NCBI GenBank assembly: GCA_030523325.1
Contig: JAUNIS010000018.1
Coordinates: 1-49,714 of the forward strand
From: Phascolarctobacterium sp.
GTDB taxonomy: Bacteria > Bacillota > Negativicutes > Acidaminococcales > Acidaminococcaceae
DNA length: 49,714 nt
Reading direction: 5' to 3'
Shown here: piece after piece, positions 23,124-31,137 of the stretch
Numbering within the stretch: the first letter of the stretch is position 1
Layout of the letters: the number at the start of each line of letters is the position of its first letter
The notes under the pieces: model-generated
The model's database searches: none
What the model was told of the DNA's origin: nothing
The model's input: the letters and a program-made list of their open reading frames with translations, nothing else
Position numbers and translations under genes: made by a program

Positions 23124-24326
23124 ATGGCAATGTTAGTAGATAGAGATAAATGTTGTGCTTGTGAATCCTGCGTAAGCATTTGCCCGGTTGGTGCAATCGC
23201 AATTGATGATGGAAAAGCTCGTGTGGATTCCGAATCCTGTATTTCCTGTGGTGCTTGTATGAGTGAATGCCCTTGTGAAGCTATTGCTCCTGAAGGTGCT
23301 AGTGCTAAAGCTGAAGCTCCCAAGAGTGCAGCAGGTGATAAAGATATCTGGGTGATTTGTGAACCTGAGGGCGGTCAAATTAATGCGACCACTTTTGAAA
23401 TGTTAACCGTTGGTCAAGGCCTGGCTAAGAAGGCTGGCTATGCTTGTTGCGCAGTTTATATCGGACCCAAGGGTCGCGTTGATACTGCCGATTTAATCGC
23501 AGGCGGTGCTGACAAGGTTTATGTAATCGAGGACGACAAATACGAAACATATAATACAGAGCTTTATACCGATGGCATTTGTCAATTGGCTAAGGCTTAT
23601 AATCCTTCCGCAATTATGATGGGCGCAACATGTGATGGACGTGACCTGGCTCCTCGCATTGCTGCTCGTATGAAGACAGGTCTCTGTGCAGATTGCACCG
23701 AGGTTGATATTACTGAAGAAGGTCTCGTAGCTTGGACTCGTCCGGCTCTTGGAGGCAATATTTATGCGACAATCGTTTGTGATGAAATGCGTCCGCAAAT
23801 GGGTACTGTTCGTCCTAAGGTTTTCAAAATTGCTGAACGCGATGCTTCTCGTACTGGCGAGGTTATCAACTTTACTCCCGAGCCCGGTTATGTTTCTCGC
23901 GTAGAAACTATCGAGAGAGCTCCTCTTGTAGCAGATAATGCAATCAAGATCGAAGAGGCCGATGTAATTTGTGCAGGTGGTCGTGGCTTTGGCGAAGCTG
24001 ATAAATTTGCTGTCCTCGAACAGCTTGCTGCTCTCTTTGAAAATAGTGCAATTGCTGGCTCACGTGCAGCTGTTGATGAAGGCTGGATTAGTCACGGACA
24101 ACAAGTAGGTCAATCGGGTAAGACAGTTACTCCTAAGCTGTATTTTGCTTGTGGTATCTCTGGAGCTATCCAACATCTTTCCGGTATGAAGGACGCATCC
24201 TGCATTGTTGCGATTAACCGCGATCCTCATGCACCTATCTTTACCGTAGCTCATTACGGAATTGTCGGAGATGTCAACGTAGTTCTTCCCAAGCTCATCG
24301 AGCGTATTAAAGCACATAAATCCTAA
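23124..24326 (+). CDS. etfA: Electron transfer flavoprotein alpha with ferredoxin domain
   Basis: A 400-residue alpha subunit. Unlike the ordinary EtfA (about 310-330), it begins with a 2[4Fe-4S] ferredoxin domain: Cys10, 13, 16, 20 and Cys39, 42, 45, 49. This layout is known from CarE of the caffeyl-CoA reductase system of Acetobacterium and related Etfs, where the clusters feed electrons to or from a bifurcating flavin. The C-terminal FAD domain has GGRGFGE, SRAAVDEGW, QVGQSGKTV and the ACGISGAIQH motif. No partner dehydrogenase is next to it; the operon ends at the terminator 24329-24356. Confidence 0.93.
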   Translation: MAMLVDRDKCCACESCVSICPVGAIAIDDGKARVDSESCISCGACMSECPCEAIAPEGASAKAEAPKSAAGDKDIWVICEPEGGQINATTFEMLTVGQGLAKKAGYACCAVYIGPKGRVDTADLIAGGADKVYVIEDDKYETYNTELYTDGICQLAKAYNPSAIMMGATCDGRDLAPRIAARMKTGLCADCTEVDITEEGLVAWTRPALGGNIYATIVCDEMRPQMGTVRPKVFKIAERDASRTGEVINFTPEPGYVSRVETIERAPLVADNAIKIEEADVICAGGRGFGEADKFAVLEQLAALFENSAIAGSRAAVDEGWISHGQQVGQSGKTVTPKLYFACGISGAIQHLSGMKDASCIVAINRDPHAPIFTVAHYGIVGDVNVVLPKLIERIKAHKS

Positions 24327-24328
24327 AC

Positions 24329-24356
24329 AAAAGCAGGACGTGAGTCCTGCTTTTTT
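24329..24356 (+). terminator. Rho-independent terminator after etfA
   Basis: Bases 24329-24339 pair with 24344-24354 (loop GTGA), followed by a T run. Confidence 0.92.
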
Positions 24357-24396
24357 CGTTCTCTTCCCTTGGAATAAGCTTCATACTAAATTTCAT

Positions 24397-24424
24397 TTGA
24401 CTCTTTCTAGTTTTTGTGTAATAC
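24397..24424 (+). promoter_or_regulatory. Promoter of the swivel-domain gene pair
   Basis: TTGACT (24397-24402), a 16-base spacer and TAATAC (24419-24424). The leader to 24512 contains a hairpin: CGAGA (24453-24457) with TCTCG (24477-24481) and an inner CGCA/TGCG pairing. Confidence 0.55.
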
Positions 24425-24511
24425 TGAGGACGTATAGTTTTATGTAATCCATCGAGATAGCGCAAGCTCGTGCGTGTCTCGTTAGTTTTCTATTATAAGG
24501 AAGGTTTTATC

Positions 24512-24853
24512 ATGGAAGCATTACTCAAGGGTACTGGTATCGGCAAAACAACTATTAGCGGCAAAGCAAGTATTTGCGTTTCTCCTGAAGATTATCACGC
24601 AAAAATTTCTAACGGCGACATTGTCGTAGTTCCTGGCTTAGACGACGAATTCGTTCCCTTCGTAACTCGTCATGCAGCGGCAATTATTACAGAAGAGGGT
24701 GGCTTAACATCAACCGGTGCAATTATCGCCATTACTTTAAAATTGCCCGTCATCGTTGGTGCAAACGGTGCTTGCCAAAAGCTGAAGGACGGACAAACTA
24801 TTACCGTTAATGCAGCTAGCGGTGAAATTTTTGAAGGAATTGTAGAACCATAA
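24512..24853 (+). CDS. Stand-alone PEP-utiliser swivel domain, catalytic His missing
   Basis: A 113-residue protein consisting only of the mobile phosphohistidine domain found in PEP synthase, PPDK and the C-terminal extension of some pyruvate kinases. The pattern IITEEGGLTS...AIIAITLKLPVIVGA is clear. In catalytic members the His follows TS (GG.TSHAA); here it reads TSTGA, so the phosphorylatable His is replaced by Thr. A full-length PK or PPDK body is absent. The ATG at 24512 with an AAGGAAGG site was chosen over a longer frame from 24470. It overlaps the next gene by one base, so the two are coupled. The function is likely structural or regulatory, not phosphotransfer. Confidence 0.85.
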   Translation: MEALLKGTGIGKTTISGKASICVSPEDYHAKISNGDIVVVPGLDDEFVPFVTRHAAAIITEEGGLTSTGAIIAITLKLPVIVGANGACQKLKDGQTITVNAASGEIFEGIVEP

Positions 24854-25791
24854 TGCCAAATCCCATTAGTTTAAACGGCTGCCTCGCCATAAAGCAGGGA
24901 GATCTTGACAAAGCAAAACAATGCGTCGAGCAAGCAGCCTCTATGAATGATAAAATTTTTATAGAAGCCTTAAAGGATATGATGCTCATGGCAATTCGTC
25001 GTCATCATCATCAGGTGTTGACGCACTGGATGGATATCGCTATTCCACGTCTGAAAATTGCTGTGGCAAGCCCAGATAATTTTGCTGAGTGTCAAGATTT
25101 TCTTGAAAGCTTCATCTTTGCGATTTGCGATCATCGTATTGCCATCTTGAGAGGGGATGCTCAAGCCTTCACGGAAATTTTCCATGAATCGGTGGATGAT
25201 GTTTTAAAGCTGGAACCCTTCTACCAAGAATTAGCAAGCCTTGCTAGTCGGATGACTGCTCGCAAATGGGACGACGAAGCGACCTGGCTTTTGCAAATTG
25301 TGCTCGATAACACGGTCAAGGAAGACAATTTAAAATTAATCGAAAGCATTCTTTACCAAGTAAATATGCACGCAGTCATGCACGCCAAAGCCTGTGATTT
25401 TGGTCGTATGATGGATATTTACAAGGCCGAACAAATAACTTATATGCTTCTTGTCACCTTGGCAAGTCATACAGACGTCAACCAAAATGATGCAAGAGAG
25501 CATTTACGTGTCTGCCTAAGAAACGAACGTAATTTGATGAGCAATATTGCTCGCATTACTATGAAGGATGAGATGGAAGTCTATCAGGATTGGTACAACC
25601 ATATGATGTATTATTTTGGTAAGAACGAAAGGTTAAAAACACTTGCACTCTTACTCATCCAGCTTACCATAACTTATTGGTGCAAGACTCAGCCCAAGTC
25701 TAGCCGTAAGCAAGCTCGCTTCTTGGAAAATATTTTAAACCCAAGTATTATCAACGAACATTTCCATAATCTTTTAAACCAAATCGTTTAA
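24853..25791 (+). CDS. Unknown helical protein coupled to the swivel domain
   Basis: A 312-residue soluble protein that appears all-helical, with repeat-like helix pairs reminiscent of TPR/HEAT solenoids (e.g. GDLDKAKQCVEQAASMND near the start). No enzymatic motif, signal peptide or membrane helix is visible. The ATG overlaps the TAA of the swivel-domain gene (TAATG), so production of the two is linked. A strong terminator follows. I do not recognise a family. Its job may be to bind the swivel protein, but this is inference from coupling alone. Confidence 0.6.
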   Translation: MPNPISLNGCLAIKQGDLDKAKQCVEQAASMNDKIFIEALKDMMLMAIRRHHHQVLTHWMDIAIPRLKIAVASPDNFAECQDFLESFIFAICDHRIAILRGDAQAFTEIFHESVDDVLKLEPFYQELASLASRMTARKWDDEATWLLQIVLDNTVKEDNLKLIESILYQVNMHAVMHAKACDFGRMMDIYKAEQITYMLLVTLASHTDVNQNDAREHLRVCLRNERNLMSNIARITMKDEMEVYQDWYNHMMYYFGKNERLKTLALLLIQLTITYWCKTQPKSSRKQARFLENILNPSIINEHFHNLLNQIV

Positions 25792-25794
25792 ACG

Positions 25795-25834
25795 AAAAGC
25801 CTTTACCTGTTAACAATGGGTAAAGGCTTTTTTA
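25795..25834 (+). terminator. Rho-independent terminator
   Basis: AAAAGCCTTTACC (25795-25807) pairs with GGTAAAGGCTTTT (25819-25831), with further T. Confidence 0.92.
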
Positions 25835-25835
25835 C

Positions 25836-25864
25836 TTGCCCTTTTGCGTCTAGAAGCGTATAAT
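25836..25864 (+). promoter_or_regulatory. Promoter of gltX
   Basis: TTGCCC (25836-25841), a 17-base spacer and TATAAT (25859-25864). The leader of about 135 bases contains a GCATTACGCATTCAGCATTATAG repeat-like stretch (from 25923) but no T-box signature. Confidence 0.5.
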
Positions 25865-26006
25865 TAATCTGAAGAGGTACGTGCTTTTGTGGTTTAGATC
25901 GCAAGTACGAAATTAATCAAATGCGCATTACGCATTCAGCATTATAGCTCAGCCTCTCAAGTTACCTCCACCCCTACAAATCCACTCTAAAGGAGATTAA
26001 TAAACG

Positions 26007-27479
26007 ATGACTAATTCTTCTGTACGCGTTCGTTTCGCCCCAAGCCCGACTGGGTATTTACATATAGGCGGGGCGCGAACTGCTTTATTTAACTGGTTGT
26101 TTGCTCATAAGATGGGCGGCAAATTAATTCTGCGTATCGAGGATACGGATACGGAAAGATTAAAAGAGGACAGCGTTTCCCAAATTTTAACCAGTCTCAA
26201 GTGGCTTGGCATTACTTGGGACGAGGGCCCCGAGATGGGTGGGGACTATGTACCTTACTATCAATCCGAGCGCTTAGATATTTATAAGAAGTATGTGGAC
26301 GAGCTTTTGGCAAGTGGCAAGGCTTATCGTTGCTTCTGCACCAGTGAAGAGCTTGAAGCCGAGCGTGAAAAACAAAAGGCTGCAAAGCTTCCTTTTAGAT
26401 ATGCACGCACCTGTCGTGATTTAAGTGAAGAGGAAGTTGCTGCACGCATTGCTCGAGGCGAAAAGTTTAGCGTGCGCTTAAAAATTCCTGCAGAAGGTAA
26501 TATTGTTGTGCACGATTTGATTCATGGCGATGTTAATTTTAATCTGAACCAATTTGACGATTACGTAATTATGAAATCCAACGGTATGCCCACCTATAAT
26601 TTTGCTGTTGTAATTGACGATCATTTGATGGGTATGACTCATGTACTGAGAGCCGAAGAGCATCTCTCCAACACTCCTAAACAGCTTTTTGTTTACGATG
26701 CCTTGGGTTGGGAGCCACCTCAATTCGGACATATGAGTATGATTCTTGCACCAGACCGCTCCAAATTATCTAAGCGTCACGGGGCAACATCCGTCGAAGA
26801 ATTTCGTAGTCAAGGCTTTACGGCTGAAGCCATTGTTAATTATTTGGCTCTGCTCGGTTGGGGTCCTGGGGATGAAAGAGAAATCTTTAGCCTTGAGGAA
26901 ACCGTTAAACTCTTCGAGCTTGAGCAAATGTCGAAGAAGGCAGCTATTTACGACACTAAGAAGCTGACCTGGATGAACGGACAATACCTTTCTTCCCTGC
27001 CCTTAGAAAAAATTCTGCCGGAAGTCAAAACCTTCTTCATTAAGGCAGGACTTTGTGACGAGGCTTGGCTTGACGCTAACTCCGAATATTTTGCTAAACT
27101 AGTTGACACTGTCCGCGTAAGAGTAAAAACGCTTGCCGAAATCGTTGACGCGTCAACATATTTCTTCAAGGACATCGACTCCTACGACGAAAAAGGTGTT
27201 GCCAAACATTTTAAACCAGAAGCAGTCGAACTATTGCGAAACTGCATTGCTGCTCTGGAAGCTGACGAAGAATTCTCTCTTGCTAGCACAGAAGCTATAT
27301 ACAACAAAATCTCCGAGACTCAAAACATCGCTCTTGGCAAAGTCATTCATCCAACCCGCCTTGCTTTAACAGGACGAACTGTTAGCCCTGGCATGTTTGA
27401 CGTGATGATTTTGTTAGGTAAAGAACGGACTTTGGAGAGACTTAAGAGAGCGGTGGAATTCATAACTCATAACTCTTAA
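26007..27479 (+). CDS. gltX: Glutamyl-tRNA synthetase
   Basis: A 490-residue class I aminoacyl-tRNA synthetase that charges tRNA with glutamate. The HIGH motif is LHIGGART (from residue 18) and the KMSKS motif is KLSKR (253-257). Length matches bacterial GltX. Whether it is discriminating, or also makes Glu-tRNA(Gln) for an amidotransferase, cannot be read here. The last codons (FITHNS) come from a CATAACTCATAACTCTTAAC stretch that resembles the tails of the dispersed repeats, so the gene's 3' end may have been altered by such an element. An AAAGGAG lies upstream of the start. Confidence 0.96.
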   Translation: MTNSSVRVRFAPSPTGYLHIGGARTALFNWLFAHKMGGKLILRIEDTDTERLKEDSVSQILTSLKWLGITWDEGPEMGGDYVPYYQSERLDIYKKYVDELLASGKAYRCFCTSEELEAEREKQKAAKLPFRYARTCRDLSEEEVAARIARGEKFSVRLKIPAEGNIVVHDLIHGDVNFNLNQFDDYVIMKSNGMPTYNFAVVIDDHLMGMTHVLRAEEHLSNTPKQLFVYDALGWEPPQFGHMSMILAPDRSKLSKRHGATSVEEFRSQGFTAEAIVNYLALLGWGPGDEREIFSLEETVKLFELEQMSKKAAIYDTKKLTWMNGQYLSSLPLEKILPEVKTFFIKAGLCDEAWLDANSEYFAKLVDTVRVRVKTLAEIVDASTYFFKDIDSYDEKGVAKHFKPEAVELLRNCIAALEADEEFSLASTEAIYNKISETQNIALGKVIHPTRLALTGRTVSPGMFDVMILLGKERTLERLKRAVEFITHNS

Positions 27480-27500
27480 CTCTTCTCACAGGTGATACTT

Positions 27501-28334
27501 ATGAAAATCTTCCTACTATCAATCATCTCCCTCCTTCTCGCTTTCCCTTGCTTTGCCGATCAAAGGACGACTGTTTTAGATAATGTTTCGTCTAACGGGC
27601 TGGGAAAAATCGTGAGCCCCTATATTGATGGCTCTACGGATACAACTCTTGAGGCTAGCTTGAACCGCGTTATTGATGACGAGGTAGCCAAGCTTGTGAA
27701 AAAGGCTGGCAAGAACGCAAGCCTTACTTATACAGTAATGCTGAACCGTCCCAGTCTCGTAAGTATTTTACTCAAGGCTGAGGGCAATAAAACTGTTTAC
27801 AAGGGCTTGAACCTTGACATTACCACGGGCAAGGAATTTACCTTGAACGACTTTTTCGTAAATAACGACTCTGTTAAAGATATCGTCGAGATGAAGAACT
27901 TCGTTTTAGGCGAGAAAGCAATCCTTCATCCTAGTTCTAGTGATGGCGATTACGATAATGCAATCGAATACGGCAAGGTTTTAGAGAACGTGCGCATCGG
28001 TGAAGCTGGTCGTATTTTCCAAGTGGCTCGCTTAACTGATAAATCTGCAAGCAAAACACTGCACTTAGAAGGCTCTGGGCTTGTAGCAATCAAATTAGCC
28101 TCTAATCCGAGCACTGGCTTTTCTTGGCAAATCATGCCCACAAGTGGTGTCAAGGAAATAGGCCGCAGCTTCAATATGCCTAACATGAACGATTCAAGAA
28201 CCGGCGTACCAGGTGAAGAAATCATCGTCTTTGCTGTCAGTGGCGAGGGTTTGCATTCCATTAATTTGCAATATAAAAGAGCTTGGGAAAAATCTTATGC
28301 CCAAAGCTTTATGGTAAATATTAAGGTGGATTAA
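27501..28334 (+). CDS. Exported chagasin-like protease inhibitor with extra N-terminal domain
   Basis: A 277-residue protein with a signal peptide (KIFLLSIISLLLAFPCFA). Residues about 25-160 resemble DUF3298/4163-type extracellular domains (LNLDITTGKEFTLNDFF). The C-terminal domain has both inhibitory loops of the chagasin/I42 family of cysteine-protease inhibitors: NPSTGF at 202-207 followed by W, and RAW at 260-262 in place of RPW. It may guard the envelope against papain-like proteases from host or self. The ATG at 27501 has AGGTGA five bases upstream; a GTG at 27492 is less likely. It starts 21 bases after gltX and 1 base before zapA. Confidence 0.8.
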   Translation: MKIFLLSIISLLLAFPCFADQRTTVLDNVSSNGLGKIVSPYIDGSTDTTLEASLNRVIDDEVAKLVKKAGKNASLTYTVMLNRPSLVSILLKAEGNKTVYKGLNLDITTGKEFTLNDFFVNNDSVKDIVEMKNFVLGEKAILHPSSSDGDYDNAIEYGKVLENVRIGEAGRIFQVARLTDKSASKTLHLEGSGLVAIKLASNPSTGFSWQIMPTSGVKEIGRSFNMPNMNDSRTGVPGEEIIVFAVSGEGLHSINLQYKRAWEKSYAQSFMVNIKVD

Positions 28335-28335
28335 G

Positions 28336-28578
28336 ATGGGTTCTGTTATTGTAAAAATTTTCAACGAATCTTACACATTGAAAACAGATGCTAATGCGAG
28401 TGCGGTTGCAATCATTGCCAATGATGTTGACAAACGCATGACTGAATTAGCCAAGAAAAAACCGGACATGGATGCCCAGAGAATTGCAGTGTGGACTGCC
28501 TTGAACTTGGCAGCAGAATATGCTGAATTAAAAGAAAAGCACGAAAAACTTTTGAAAGCTCTAGAGGATGAAGTTTAA
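28336..28578 (+). CDS. zapA: Cell division protein ZapA
   Basis: An 80-residue protein that fits ZapA: an N-terminal strand with VIVKIFNESYTLKTDAN, a YxxxA-type middle (IIANDVDKRMTELAKK), and a long C-terminal coiled coil (ALNLAAEYAELKEKHEKLLK). ZapA forms tetramers that cross-link FtsZ filaments at the division ring. It begins one base after the chagasin-like gene and its stop overlaps the start of the U32 gene, so it lies inside a tight operon. Confidence 0.88.
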   Translation: MGSVIVKIFNESYTLKTDANASAVAIIANDVDKRMTELAKKKPDMDAQRIAVWTALNLAAEYAELKEKHEKLLKALEDEV

Positions 28579-31037
28579 TGAAAAGTAATTATATTGAGCT
28601 CCTAGCTCCAGCGGGAACCTGGGAAGCCCTTGAGGCTGCAGTTAATGCTGGTGCGGATGCTGTCTATATGGGCGGCAAATCCTTTGGGGCGAGAGCTTAC
28701 GCAAGTAATTTTGATGAAGAGGAGATGGCTCGGGCGGTTTATTTCGCTCACATGCATCACGTACGTATTTTCATTACCGTAAATACCCTTGTTGATGATA
28801 GTGAGATGGAAGCCCTTGCTAATTATTTAATATTCCTCAACAATGTGGGTGTGGACGGACTTATCGTGCAGGATTTAGGCGTCATTCGACTGTGCCAGAA
28901 AATTTGTCCTGAGCTGCCCTTACATGCCTCAACACAAATGACGGTGACAAATTCTGGTGGTGTTAATTTTTCTAAGCACATTGGTCTTGAACGCACCGTA
29001 CTTGCTCGTGAATTATCCTTAAAGGAAATCGAGGCTGCTTGTAATTGCGGGACGGAGATTGAAACCTTTATTCACGGAGCGCTCTGTGTTTGTTATAGCG
29101 GTCAATGTCTGATGAGCTCACTGATTGGTGGTCGCTCAGGAAACAGAGGTCGTTGCGCTCAGCCCTGTCGTTTGCCCTATAAATTGTTTGATGCTCACGA
29201 TAACGATATGCTTGCCAATAAGGATGCAGGTCAGTATCTTTTGAGTCCCAAGGATATGAACACCCTTGAGATTTTACCAAAATTAATTGAGGCTGGCGTT
29301 GTTAGTTATAAAATTGAAGGACGCATGAAACGTCCCGAATATGTTGCTGTTGTGGTTGATGCTTATCGCCGGGCTATGGATAGTTATCAAGAAGGAAGCT
29401 TTGCTGTTCCACCTGAGGACTTAGCCAACATCGAACAAATTTTTAATCGTGATTTTACTACTGCTTATATGGAAGGCAGGCCTGGTAAAAACATGATGAG
29501 TGATCGTAGACCGAATAATCGCGGTGTTCTCGTGGGTCGTGTAACTAAGCTTGATAAGGCGAAAAATAAAGCAGTCATTAAGCTTGATAAAGAGCTGCAT
29601 CTAGGTGATGGACTTGAGTTCTGGGTTTCTGTGGGCGGCAGAGTAGGGACGACGCTAACGGATATGCGTGTTAATGGGCAGCCCGTAGAAATTGCAAGAG
29701 CTGGGCAACAGGTTATGATTGACGTACCTCAAGGTGTACGCATGAACGACCGTGTTTTTAGAACTCTTGATGCTAAGCTCATGGCTTATGCAAGTCAATT
29801 TTTTGGACCAGACTCTAAGCGTCGTATTTATATTGATGCCAAGGTAACCGCTCATATAGGAGAGCCCATGCGTATTGTTCTTACGGATGATGAGGGCAAT
29901 ACTGGTTATGGTGAGACGAATTTTATCGTTGAAGCAGCTCGTAAGCGTCCTCTTGATGAAGCAAGCATTCGTAAGCAAATCGATCGCTTAGGAACCACTG
30001 AATATGGCTTAGCCAATTTAGAAATAGATATTGATGCTAATGTAATGGTTCCCATGAGTGAGATGAACGAAGCTCGTCGTATCGCTTGTGAGGAATTAGA
30101 CAAAGCAAGACTACAAGCTTTTGCGCCCAGTCGCACTCGGGTAGTTACTTATGACGAGGCACTTGTTCTGCCCGCTCATAAGTTAAACCGTAAAAGCAAG
30201 GTTACAGTTCATTGTGACTCCTTAGAAAAAATTGCAGCCGCCCTGGAGGCCGGTGCAGAACGTATTCTTTTTGGCGGCGATTGTTTTAACCATATTAATC
30301 CCACGGACAATGATTATCGCCGCGCAGCTGAGCTTACGCGTAAGGCTGGACGTGAGATAGCAATGGCAACTCCCCGCATCGTTCACGAAACACAATTAAA
30401 TTATTACCATAGGCTTTTCGATTTATTTGACGAGCTTAAGGTTGACTACGTTTATATATCTAATAATGGCTTATGGGAAATGGCTCAAGGCAAATCCTTT
30501 AAGCCCTGGGCTGATATGAGCCTAAATATTTTTAATAATCAAAGCTTACAGTTCTGGCAGGAACATGGTTCAAGTGGAGCAACAATTTCTTGTGAGCTGA
30601 CCATGGGTCAAGTAGAACACCTTTGTCAGGTTAGTCCCATTCCCATCGAATGCATGGCTCAAGGTCGCATTGAGATGATGGTCAGCGAATATTGTGTGGG
30701 CGGTTCTTTCCTCGGAGATTTGCACAAGGGTGCGTGTACCTTTAAATGTGGACAGCCCATCTTCCTAGGCGATCGCAAGGATGCACGCTTCCCGGTTGTA
30801 GGCGATCAATTCTGTCATATGCACGTAATGAATGCTCACGAGCTTTCCATGCTGGCAAGTGCGTCACATATGCAAGAGCTAGGTGTCGCCTCGCTCCGTA
30901 TTGATGCTCGTCTGTATGACGCGAAACAAGTTCGCGACCTCGTCTACATGTATAAAAACGTCTTAGGCGGCGCCTACGAGGTAACTGAAAACTTACCTGG
31001 AACAACACGTGGACACTACTTTAGAGGCGTGATGTAA
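28578..31037 (+). CDS. U32 family peptidase/hydroxylase, long form
   Basis: An 819-residue member of the U32 family. The N-terminus ELLAPAGTWEALEAAVNAG and the signature GALCVCYSGQCLMSS, then GNRGRCAQPCRLPYK, are definitive. The Cys cluster probably binds an iron-sulfur cluster. A long C-terminal half includes a DUF3656-type region and the cysteines CVGG, GACTFKCGQP. E. coli relatives TrhP and RlhA hydroxylate tRNA and 23S rRNA in a prephenate-dependent way, so an RNA-modification role is more likely than proteolysis. The start overlaps the zapA stop by one base (TAATG), giving close coupling. Confidence 0.92.
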   Translation: MKSNYIELLAPAGTWEALEAAVNAGADAVYMGGKSFGARAYASNFDEEEMARAVYFAHMHHVRIFITVNTLVDDSEMEALANYLIFLNNVGVDGLIVQDLGVIRLCQKICPELPLHASTQMTVTNSGGVNFSKHIGLERTVLARELSLKEIEAACNCGTEIETFIHGALCVCYSGQCLMSSLIGGRSGNRGRCAQPCRLPYKLFDAHDNDMLANKDAGQYLLSPKDMNTLEILPKLIEAGVVSYKIEGRMKRPEYVAVVVDAYRRAMDSYQEGSFAVPPEDLANIEQIFNRDFTTAYMEGRPGKNMMSDRRPNNRGVLVGRVTKLDKAKNKAVIKLDKELHLGDGLEFWVSVGGRVGTTLTDMRVNGQPVEIARAGQQVMIDVPQGVRMNDRVFRTLDAKLMAYASQFFGPDSKRRIYIDAKVTAHIGEPMRIVLTDDEGNTGYGETNFIVEAARKRPLDEASIRKQIDRLGTTEYGLANLEIDIDANVMVPMSEMNEARRIACEELDKARLQAFAPSRTRVVTYDEALVLPAHKLNRKSKVTVHCDSLEKIAAALEAGAERILFGGDCFNHINPTDNDYRRAAELTRKAGREIAMATPRIVHETQLNYYHRLFDLFDELKVDYVYISNNGLWEMAQGKSFKPWADMSLNIFNNQSLQFWQEHGSSGATISCELTMGQVEHLCQVSPIPIECMAQGRIEMMVSEYCVGGSFLGDLHKGACTFKCGQPIFLGDRKDARFPVVGDQFCHMHVMNAHELSMLASASHMQELGVASLRIDARLYDAKQVRDLVYMYKNVLGGAYEVTENLPGTTRGHYFRGVM

Positions 31038-31137
31038 GACGGATATTAGAAGATAGTTCGCGGAGAGATCCACGTGTACTTTAAACTAAAAACTTACGCA
31101 AAAAGTAAATGCGAAAGACCAAAGTTGGGAGGTAACA

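Noticed and set aside
25865..26006. T-box riboswitch upstream of gltX
   Set aside because: The leader is short, lacks the conserved T-box sequence and has no antiterminator/terminator pair.
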